Assembly (NCBI GenBank): GCA_035646535.1
Contig: DASRPD010000108.1
Location: 1 to 10,185, forward strand
Source: DASRPD01 sp035646535
Lineage (GTDB): Bacteria; Actinomycetota; Acidimicrobiia; IMCC26256; JANYLB01
DNA length: 10,185 bases
Reading direction: 5' to 3'
Below are positions 1-4,894 of this stretch, piece by piece. The notes under the pieces were generated by a model that saw only the letters and a program-made list of their open reading frames with translations, had not been told where the DNA came from and made no database searches. Each line of letters begins with the position of its first letter. Within the stretch, counting starts at the first letter, position 1. The position numbers were made by a program, and so were the translations under genes.

Positions 1-1
1 G

Positions 2-127
2 CTCCGCACGGTGAGTCGAGATGACCCACATGGGTGGGATAGGCGCTGGGACGCGGCCGAGAGCCTCTACTTCGAGGCGATCCGACCGCAGAACACCTTC
101 CACCTCGCCGTTTCTGGTGACGGATGA
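2..127 (+). CDS. C-terminal fragment of unrecognised protein of the integrated element (5' end outside window)
   Basis: This is the only plus-strand frame open from the window edge; the other two hit stops within about 25 bases. It gives 41 residues before TGA at 125-127. The composition is protein-like, with an aromatic-rich stretch around WDRRWDAAESLYFEAI, rather than the Arg/Ala/Pro-rich text of shadow frames here. I do not recognise the family. In actinobacterial integrative elements the gene just before xis and int is often a replication initiator, so that is a possibility by position only. Its stop overlaps an ATG (ATGA at 124-127) that opens a longer version of the excisionase frame, but I favour a later start for that gene. 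The fragment is too short for more. Confidence 0.4.
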   Translation, partial: LRTVSRDDPHGWDRRWDAAESLYFEAIRPQNTFHLAVSGDG

Positions 128-160
128 TTGCCGAGATTCGCTGGCTCGACCCTCGGCGTA

Positions 161-276
161 GACGCGCGGTGCAGACCTCGTTGTTGTCAAGGCTGCGTCA
201 ACTTCGAGTTCGCACAGCACCAGCCGCGGCCGGTTCGGCATCATCCAGACACCCGGTGCAGACGTGCGGTGCAGAC
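161..276 (+). repeat. Three direct repeats GAC-N3-CGGTGCAGAC upstream of the excisionase gene
   Basis: Copies lie at 161-176, 248-263 and 261-276. The last two overlap by the shared GAC, giving a 13-base period, and the first and third are exactly 100 bases apart and match over 16 of 17 bases (161-177 versus 261-277). The copies fall in more than one reading frame of the frame that spans them, so they cannot be explained by a repeated peptide. They look like protein-binding sites: excisionase or integrase arm sites, a repressor operator, or replication iterons. Which one is inference. Confidence 0.6.
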
Positions 277-280
277 CCGA

Positions 281-299
281 GTGAAGGGTCGACCTTCAC
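281..299. promoter_or_regulatory. Operator-like palindrome just upstream of the excisionase gene
   Basis: GTGAAGG and CCTTCAC form perfect 7-base arms around a 5-base centre (GTCGA). The site starts 4 bases after the last direct repeat and ends 10 bases before the chosen ATG at 310. A dyad of this size directly before a small regulatory gene fits a repressor or autoregulator site. A short hairpin in the leader RNA is the alternative. Confidence 0.4.
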
Positions 300-309
300 G
301 ATCGACGGT

Positions 310-567
310 ATGACAACACCAACAACCGAGAACCAACGAGCGACAACGCTCCCCAATCAGCGACGAGTCGAGCCAGGAACCCGCCTGCTCAGTCCCGCCG
401 AGCTTGCGGAGTACCTCGGCGTCCCGCTCGCGACCGTGTATCGCTGGCGGAGCCAACACGACGGGCCCGCGGGTATCCGGGTCGGGCGACACGTCCGCTA
501 CCGACTCGACGATGTGGAGAGGTGGCTTGACGCACACCGCGATGACCGCGGCCCTGATTCGAGGTGA
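310..567 (+). CDS. Excisionase-type helix-turn-helix protein (MerR/AlpA-like, 'helix-turn-helix domain-containing protein')
   Basis: An 85-residue DNA-binding protein, probably the recombination directionality factor (excisionase) of the element. After a loose N-terminus of about 27 residues comes the typical HTH_17/excisionase signature: LLSPAELAEYLGVPLATVYRWRS (helix, turn, recognition helix), then a winged part with GPAGIRVGRHVRYRLDDVERWLDAH. This pattern, with a basic 'GRHVRYR' wing and a terminal 'V..WL' helix, is standard for AlpA/Xis-like proteins of actinobacterial integrative elements and phages. It lies upstream of and parallel to the integrase gene. I chose ATG 310 because the longer version from ATG 124 adds 62 Arg/Ala-rich residues and would run through the direct repeats and the palindrome, which look regulatory. 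No strong Shine-Dalgarno precedes either start. A transcriptional regulator of the element rather than a true Xis remains possible. Confidence 0.8.
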   Translation: MTTPTTENQRATTLPNQRRVEPGTRLLSPAELAEYLGVPLATVYRWRSQHDGPAGIRVGRHVRYRLDDVERWLDAHRDDRGPDSR

Positions 568-760
568 TTGCGCGTCGCGACATGGGTCCCTAACCTGCCG
601 CGCACACTCGTTGCCTGCCACCGCGCACGCGACCTCGCGGAGAACCAACGACCGTCACACGCGCAGCGATTCGTCAATCTGACGATTCCGACCACGCAGC
701 AGCACGCCCGAGTCGACGACATCTGAATGGGCGACCCGACGACGGAAGCGGAGACCACCG
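568..760. other. Excisionase-integrase spacer, no gene seen
   Basis: The 193 bases between the two element genes hold no convincing coding frame; the overlapping frame that starts inside the excisionase gene is a shadow. The spacer contains an imperfect dyad at 668-688 and, at its end, a purine-rich ribosome-binding site (GGAAGCGGAG, 744-753) 7 bases before the integrase ATG. I could not identify a clear promoter. Confidence 0.5.
668..688. promoter_or_regulatory. Imperfect palindrome upstream of integrase (possible operator)
   Basis: GATTCGTCA (668-676) and TGACGATTC (680-688) are inverted copies with a single mismatch around a 3-base centre. The site lies 72 bases before the integrase start, a plausible place for a repressor or excisionase site that controls int. 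No binding protein can be named from sequence. Confidence 0.35.
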
Positions 761-1894
761 ATGGCGAGCATCAAGAAGCGAGAGGACGGACGTTGGCGGG
801 CCCGCTATCGGGATCTCGACGGCACCGAGCACGCGAAGCACTTCTCGCGGAGGATCGACGCCGAGATCTGGCTCGACTCCGTGCGCGTTGACCTCTCGAC
901 CGGTGTGCACGTCAATCCAGCACGCGGCCGAGTCACCTTCGAGACGTGGTCGAAGCAGTGGCAGGCCGAGGCCGTCCACCTGAAGCCGAAGACGCGCGCG
1001 GGCTATCAGAGCATCTTGAACAAGCACCTGCTCCCCCACTGGGAACACGTGCGCCTCTCTGAGATCGACCGGCCCGCGGTGAAGGCCTGGGTGGCGACCA
1101 TGATCGCCAACGGCATGGGCGCCGGCACCGTCAAGAATGTGGTCAACACGATGAAGGCGGTCATGAGCTCGGCAGTCGAGGGCGGTGCGATCAAGGTCAA
1201 CCCGTGCGTCGGCGTGCGCCTTCCGCGCCCGACGCGCACAGAGATGCTCTTCCTCACCGCGCCTCAGGTGGCCCAACTCGCCGAGGCGATCGGCCCTGAT
1301 CATCGGGCGCTGCTGCTCTTCGCGGCCTACACGGGACTCCGGGCAGGCGAGATCGGGGCGCTCCAGTGGGGTCGCGTCAACTTGCTCCGCGGCACCGTCG
1401 ATGTCGTGGAGTCCTACGCCGAGGTTCACGGGGCACTGGTCCTCGGCACGACCAAGACCTACGCTCGGCGCACCGTGCGACTCCCCCGCTTCCTGTGCGA
1501 CCTGCTCGGCGAGCACCAGGCGATCACCGGACCAGACGGGCTCGTCTTCCGCGACTCACACGGTGGGCCGCTGCGGCACAGCAACTTCTACCGGCGGGCC
1601 TTTCGCCCCTCGGTGGCGCGGTCAGGCCTGCCCGCACGGCTCCGGTTCCACGATCTTCGGCACACGTGCGTCGCGCTTCTGGTCGCTCAGGGCGCGCACC
1701 CGATGGCGATCAAGGAGCGTCTCGGGCACTCGTCGATCACGGTCACCCTGGACCAGTACGGGCACCTGTTGCCGGCGATCGACGAGGCCCTCGCAGAAGG
1801 CCTCGAAACGACCTACCGCGAAGCTGCCGCGGACTTTTCGCGGACTATTCGCGGACTGGAGCCGGTTGCGGTGCTCTCGACGACCGGCTCGTAG
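761..1894 (+). CDS. int: Tyrosine-type site-specific integrase
   Basis: A complete 377-residue tyrosine recombinase that integrates and, with an excisionase, excises the element at the adjacent tRNA gene. The N-terminal arm-binding part (about 1-55, 'KREDGRWRARYRDLDG...') is followed by the SAM-like core-binding domain (about 58-155) and the catalytic domain (about 165-350). All expected catalytic residues are visible: Arg194 in YTGLRAGEI, Lys232 in TTKTYARR, His297 and Arg300 in HDLRH, His323 in LGHSS, and the nucleophile Tyr333 in LDQYGHL. Length is typical of actinobacterial phage and ICE integrases. ATG 761 is supported by GGAAGCGGAG 7 bases upstream. The gene lies parallel to the excisionase gene and ends 24 bases before the tRNA-Pro 3' end, which is diagnostic of an int-att arrangement. 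The last 30 codons carry three CGCGGACT boxes at an 11-base period. Nothing suggests decay. Confidence 0.95.
   Translation: MASIKKREDGRWRARYRDLDGTEHAKHFSRRIDAEIWLDSVRVDLSTGVHVNPARGRVTFETWSKQWQAEAVHLKPKTRAGYQSILNKHLLPHWEHVRLSEIDRPAVKAWVATMIANGMGAGTVKNVVNTMKAVMSSAVEGGAIKVNPCVGVRLPRPTRTEMLFLTAPQVAQLAEAIGPDHRALLLFAAYTGLRAGEIGALQWGRVNLLRGTVDVVESYAEVHGALVLGTTKTYARRTVRLPRFLCDLLGEHQAITGPDGLVFRDSHGGPLRHSNFYRRAFRPSVARSGLPARLRFHDLRHTCVALLVAQGAHPMAIKERLGHSSITVTLDQYGHLLPAIDEALAEGLETTYREAAADFSRTIRGLEPVAVLSTTGS
1828..1857 (+). repeat. Three CGCGGACT boxes at exact 11-base spacing inside the int 3' end
   Basis: Identical octamers begin at 1828, 1839 and 1850. Copies two and three match over 10 bases (TTCGCGGACT). 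Because 11 is not a multiple of 3, each copy is read in a different frame, so a repeated peptide does not explain them. An 11-base period places the boxes on about the same face of the helix, and they lie about 60 bases from the tRNA end. They are good candidates for integrase arm-type binding sites of the left or right attachment site; that role is inference. Confidence 0.55.
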
Positions 1895-1915
1895 GCCGCT
1901 CACCTGCACGTTCAA

Positions 1916-1993
1916 TGGTCGGGCTGCCGGGACTCGAACCCGGGACCTTCGGTCCCCCAGACCGACGCGCTAACCAAGCTGCGCCACAGCCCG
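1916..1993 (-). other. Probable attachment site (att) overlapping the tRNA-Pro 3' part
   Basis: The integrase stop lies 24 bases from the tRNA 3' end and the element lies on the 3' side of the tRNA, so recombination most likely took place in the 3' half or the anticodon region of this gene and rebuilt an intact tRNA. The exact crossover cannot be set here because the matching direct repeat at the other end of the element is outside the window. The coordinates give the maximal likely span, not a measured core. Confidence 0.45.
1919..1993 (-). tRNA. tRNA-Pro (anticodon GGG)
   Basis: Read on the minus strand, it folds into a complete 75-base cloverleaf. The 7-bp acceptor stem CGGGCTG/CAGCCCG, the D stem GCGC/GCGC around AGCTTGGTTA, the anticodon stem TCGGT/ACCGA around loop CTGGGGG, the 5-base variable loop AGGTC and the T arm CCGGG-TTCGAGT-CCCGG are all perfectly paired. 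Loop positions 34-36 read GGG, which decodes CCC proline codons. The discriminator base is A, followed by an encoded CCA (1916-1918). The gene is the integration target of the neighbouring element and looks intact and functional. Confidence 0.97.
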
Positions 1994-2003
1994 CGAAGAA
2001 GTC

Positions 2004-2009
2004 ACTCTA
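2004..2009 (-). promoter_or_regulatory. Possible -10 box of the tRNA-Pro promoter
   Basis: TAGAGT on the minus strand matches 4 of 6 positions of the TATAAT consensus and ends 10 bases before the tRNA 5' end, the right distance for a short leader. No convincing -35 box is visible at 16-18 bases upstream. The call is weak. Confidence 0.3.
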
Positions 2010-2038
2010 GACACCACCGGCCGGGATACCGTGATCCG

Positions 2039-2416
2039 ATGCTCGATCATGTGTCGATCCAGGTCACCGACGTCGCCGCCAGCCGCGCCTTCTACGAGCA
2101 GCTGCTCGCGCCGCTCGGCGTCTCGGTGCAGATGGACTTCGGTGAGGTGCTCGGCTTCGGGACTCCCGAGTTCCCGTTCTTCTGGCTCGGCCCGCCCGAG
2201 GATCCCGCGGCCCCGGTCGGACGCGGCATCCACCTCGCGTTCACGGCACCCGATCGGGACACGGTCCGTGCCGTCCACCGGGCGACCGTGGCCGCGCGGA
2301 TCGAGGTCCTCCACGAGCCCCGGGAGTTCCCCGAGTACCACCCCGGCCACTACGGCGTGTTCGTGCGGGACCTCGACGGCCACAACATCGAAGCGGTCTG
2401 TCACGCCTCCGAGTGA
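2039..2416 (+). CDS. VOC-family (glyoxalase/bleomycin-resistance/dioxygenase fold) protein
   Basis: A 125-residue single-domain vicinal-oxygen-chelate protein. It opens with the typical first strand LDHVSIQVTDVAASRAFYE, continues with a second module that starts at GRGIHLAFTAPDRDTV, and closes with the family hallmark YGVFVRDLDGHNIEAV. Likely metal ligands in canonical positions are His4, His65 and Glu118. Members are metal-dependent lyases, isomerases, dioxygenases or drug-binding proteins, and this sequence does not reveal the substrate; it most resembles the small uncharacterised glyoxalases common in actinobacteria and proteobacteria. It is probably cytoplasmic. ATG 2039 gives the full first strand; a clear Shine-Dalgarno is absent. 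It is divergent from tRNA-Pro, with 45 bases between them, and converges with the truncated acyltransferase gene, whose stop is 24 bases away. No operon partner is visible. Confidence 0.88.
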   Translation: MLDHVSIQVTDVAASRAFYEQLLAPLGVSVQMDFGEVLGFGTPEFPFFWLGPPEDPAAPVGRGIHLAFTAPDRDTVRAVHRATVAARIEVLHEPREFPEYHPGHYGVFVRDLDGHNIEAVCHASE

Positions 2417-2420
2417 GGCG
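2404..2420. terminator. Hairpin between convergent genes (possible bidirectional terminator)
   Basis: CGCCTC and GAGGCG form a perfect 6-bp stem around a 5-base loop, overlapping the stop codon of the VOC gene. It lies in the only gap between two convergent genes, where a shared terminator is expected. No T-run follows on either strand, so intrinsic termination is uncertain. Confidence 0.35.
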
Positions 2421-2440
2421 CTCGTCCGGCTCGTGCGCGG

Positions 2441-3580
2441 CTATCCGGGCTCGGGCGTCGTCGACGCCACGCGCGCCGTCGTCGCAGGAGGAGGGGGGCG
2501 GTTCCGGCCGGAGAAACCACGACGGGCGAATGCGACGATCGGCCGCTCGAGCAGGAACCAGCTCGCGGTCGCAACGGCCAGCGACAGCGCGAAGGTCGCG
2601 CCGGTGATGACGAAGAAGTTCGTGGTCGCCGGCACCAGGTCGAACCACTCCAGCAGCTTCTCCGCGAGCGGGAAGTGCCAGAGGTAGATGCCGTAGCTGA
2701 CGACACCCACATAGACGACGGGCCGGAGCCGCAACGCGGCGCGGGTGACACCGCGCCGCTGCTCGCCGAGCACCACGGGCACAACCATCGCGGCCCCGAC
2801 GATGCTGAAGATCACCGACTCGGCGAACAGCTGACGACCAGTCGGCACCTGCCCTGGCTCTGGGATCACCGGCACGTGGACGAGCCAGATGACCGAGCTC
2901 CACGCCACCGCCGCGAACCCCCACCACAGCGCGGGGAACCGACCGAGCCGCTCCACCCAGGTCCGAGCGCGACCACGCACGACTTCGTCGGCGGATGCCA
3001 CGGCCAGGAACATCCCCGCGCCGAACGGCGAGAGGTTCGCGAGCAACGAGTAGCGCAGCGGCCCGTTCGGGTTCGTTCCGAAGGTCCACACCGCACTGAA
3101 CCCGATACCGGCGGCGACGAGGAGGAGCGCGCCGACGACCGCGGTGCGCAACCGATTGCGGATTCCGACCCGACTGATCACGAACGCGTACAGCGGCAGC
3201 GTCACGTAGAAGGTGAGCTCGATCACGAGGGTCCACGCGATGGTGAGGCCCTGCGTTCCGACGCTACGCGGCCAGTCGTAGGTCTGGATCAACGCGTAGT
3301 TGGCCACCGCGGCGCGGAACGAGACGAACGTCCCGATGCCGAGCGCGAAGACCGTGACGGTCAGGGCGACCCAGTAGGCCGGGTAGATGCGCAGGAACCG
3401 ACGGCGGGAGTAGGAGCCGAGCGGAGGAGCCGGACGGCCCGACAGGTGCGCGAGCACGAACGGCCGGTAGAGCAGGAACCCTGAGGTGGCGAAGAAGATC
3501 TCGACGCCGACCCGCAGCTCGTAGAGGTAGGGGCCCAGGCTCGACTGCAGCGCGCTCGACGCCGATCGTGAGATCGGCAT
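2441..3580 (-). CDS. Acyltransferase-3 (OafA/YrhL-like) membrane protein lacking the N-terminal catalytic segment
   Basis: A 379-residue polytopic membrane protein clearly paralogous to the divergent neighbour at 3683-4894. Shared blocks are SGFLLYRPFVLAHLSGRP, RRFLRIYPAYW, AWTLVIELTFY, SYGIYLWHF and WFLLERPIV. Members acylate cell-surface sugars or lipids at the membrane. The family normally begins with a first helix carrying an R/D-G-x-R-A-x-A-A-L...H motif whose His is considered catalytic. Here homology starts only at about residue 15 (LGPYLYELRVGVEIFF) and that motif is absent. In frame, TAA lies just 21 bases upstream of the ATG, and neither other frame upstream encodes the motif, so this is a deletion rather than a frameshift or a wrong start. 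The remaining frame is open and undamaged. It may be a decaying gene, or less likely a repurposed inactive protein. The C-terminus is a proline/threonine-rich tail. Confidence 0.75.
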   Translation of the reverse strand: MPISRSASSALQSSLGPYLYELRVGVEIFFATSGFLLYRPFVLAHLSGRPAPPLGSYSRRRFLRIYPAYWVALTVTVFALGIGTFVSFRAAVANYALIQTYDWPRSVGTQGLTIAWTLVIELTFYVTLPLYAFVISRVGIRNRLRTAVVGALLLVAAGIGFSAVWTFGTNPNGPLRYSLLANLSPFGAGMFLAVASADEVVRGRARTWVERLGRFPALWWGFAAVAWSSVIWLVHVPVIPEPGQVPTGRQLFAESVIFSIVGAAMVVPVVLGEQRRGVTRAALRLRPVVYVGVVSYGIYLWHFPLAEKLLEWFDLVPATTNFFVITGATFALSLAVATASWFLLERPIVAFARRGFSGRNRPPPPATTARVASTTPEPG

Positions 3581-3682
3581 CCGCTTTCGACGAGCCCACC
3601 GTTACCCTCTGTGTCGCCGGACGGTCGGTCGGCGAGTAGCCTAACCTTTCTCCGGAATGCCTACGGAAGGGGAAACGGAGCC
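3581..3682. other. Short divergent intergenic region between the two acyltransferase genes
   Basis: About 100 bases separate the starts of the truncated minus-strand gene and the intact plus-strand gene, and any promoters for both must lie here. I see a purine-rich ribosome-binding site for the plus gene (GGAAGGGG, 3665-3672, followed by GGAAACGGAG) but no confident -35/-10 pair. It is also the place where the N-terminal part of the minus gene is missing, so it is the likely deletion junction. Confidence 0.4.
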
Positions 3683-4894
3683 GTGGGCGAGGTGACGCGC
3701 GCAGGCTCGCACGCCGGCGCACCCGACCTCGCTACGCCCCTCGTTCCGACCGGCCGGCCAGCCAACCGGATCGGCGGAGTCGACGGCGTGCGCGCCCTCG
3801 CCGCGCTCGCGATTGTGCTCACCCACACCGCGTACAACTCCACGGCGGCGGCCGGGCGGGCGGGCCCGTGGCTCTCGCAGCTGAACTCCGGCGTGTTCGT
3901 CTTCTTCGTGATCTCGGGCTTCGTGCTCTACCGGCCATTCGTGGCCGCGCATCTCACCGGTCGACCGACGATGGGGTTCCGTCTCTACTGCGAACGTCGC
4001 GTCTTCCGCGTGTACCCCGCGTACTGGCTCGCCCTCTTCGTCCTCGTGCTCGTCGGCCAGGCGACGTTCACGAACGGGCGATCAGAGGTCGCGAACATCC
4101 TGCTCGTCCAGGGGTACTTCCCGAGCGCGACGCTGCAGGGGATCCAGCAGTCCTGGACGCTTGTGATCGAGGTGAGCTTCTACCTCTTCCTCATCTTCTA
4201 CGCTGCGTGCATCGCGCGGCTGGGACGGACCCACACCCGCCATGTTGAGCTTGCCGGCATCCTGGTGCTCCTCGCGATCGGCGTGGCCGGTCAGCTCTGG
4301 TTCGCGATCGGTTCGCCGCCGACCGTCGTCACCGTCCTGCCGGCCAACCTCGCCGCGTTCGGGATCGGGATGCTCATCGCCCTCGCCCGCGCGCACGTCG
4401 ACTCCTGCAGCGAACCCGGGCCGAGGTGGGCGACCGTCGCCGGCCGGTCGGCCGGACTCTCGTGGCTCCTCGCGCTCGGGTGCTTCGTCGCGGTTGTCGA
4501 GGGTCTCGGCGTCGAGGCGAGGACGAGCCTCGGTCCGTGGGCGTCGTTCACCCGCTACTTCCTCTTCGTCCTGATGGGCGCCCTGCTCCTCCTGCCGTTC
4601 GCGTTCGGCACCGAACGGGGAGGCATCATCCGCGCCGCGGTCTCGTCGCGGCCGATCGTGTTCCTCGGGACGATCAGCTACGGGATCTACCTGTGGCATT
4701 TCGGGATCATGAAGATCATCCACGACGACTGGCTCGACCTCGGTCCCGCTCAGGGCAGCTTCCTCGTCGTCACCGGCCTGACCCTCGCTGTCTCGATCGT
4801 CGTCGCGAGCCTGAGCTGGTTTCTCCTCGAACGACCCCTCGTCCGGCTCACACACGCACGGAGCCGGCGGCTCGGCCGGAAGGCTACGAGCTGA
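3683..4894 (+). CDS. Acyltransferase-3 family (OafA/YrhL-like) membrane O-acyltransferase
   Basis: A 403-residue integral membrane protein, probably an O-acyltransferase for a surface polysaccharide, glycolipid or similar envelope molecule. After a 29-residue cytoplasmic leader comes the family's first helix with the expected motif GVDGVRALAALAIVLTH (Asp34, Arg37, catalytic-type His48). Then follow FFVISGFVLYRPF, the RRVFRVYPAYW block (about 105-115), SWTLVIEVSFYLF, and C-terminal SYGIYLWHF and WFLLERPLV. About ten hydrophobic segments are visible. There is no C-terminal SGNH hydrolase domain, so it is the short form of the family. GTG 3683 is chosen because GGAAGGGG lies 10 bases upstream; GTG 3611 and GTG 3692 are alternatives. 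Its TGA overlaps the ATG of the next gene (TGATG at 4892-4896), which indicates translational coupling with the GT-C-like protein. Donor and acceptor cannot be told. Confidence 0.9.
   Translation: MGEVTRAGSHAGAPDLATPLVPTGRPANRIGGVDGVRALAALAIVLTHTAYNSTAAAGRAGPWLSQLNSGVFVFFVISGFVLYRPFVAAHLTGRPTMGFRLYCERRVFRVYPAYWLALFVLVLVGQATFTNGRSEVANILLVQGYFPSATLQGIQQSWTLVIEVSFYLFLIFYAACIARLGRTHTRHVELAGILVLLAIGVAGQLWFAIGSPPTVVTVLPANLAAFGIGMLIALARAHVDSCSEPGPRWATVAGRSAGLSWLLALGCFVAVVEGLGVEARTSLGPWASFTRYFLFVLMGALLLLPFAFGTERGGIIRAAVSSRPIVFLGTISYGIYLWHFGIMKIIHDDWLDLGPAQGSFLVVTGLTLAVSIVVASLSWFLLERPLVRLTHARSRRLGRKATS

Noticed and set aside
161..276. CRISPR array
   Set aside because: The three repeats have irregular spacing (87 and 13 bases), are only 16 bases long with internal variation, and no cas genes are present.
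568..760. A small gene or RNA between excisionase and integrase
   Set aside because: No frame with a ribosome-binding site and plausible composition, and no extended RNA fold beyond the single dyad.
674..1516. Minus-strand frame of 280 residues opposite the integrase
   Set aside because: Shadow of the integrase, which has all catalytic residues; no domain seen on the minus strand.
4426..4893. N-terminal extension of the GT-C-like gene frame
   Set aside because: It overlaps the acyltransferase coding sequence in another frame and is Arg/Pro-rich; the natural start is ATG 4894, overlapping the upstream stop.
2039..4894. The VOC and acyltransferase genes as cargo of the integrated element
   Set aside because: The integrase lies on the 3' side of the tRNA, so the element extends left. 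Genes on the 5' side of the tRNA are expected to be host chromosome.
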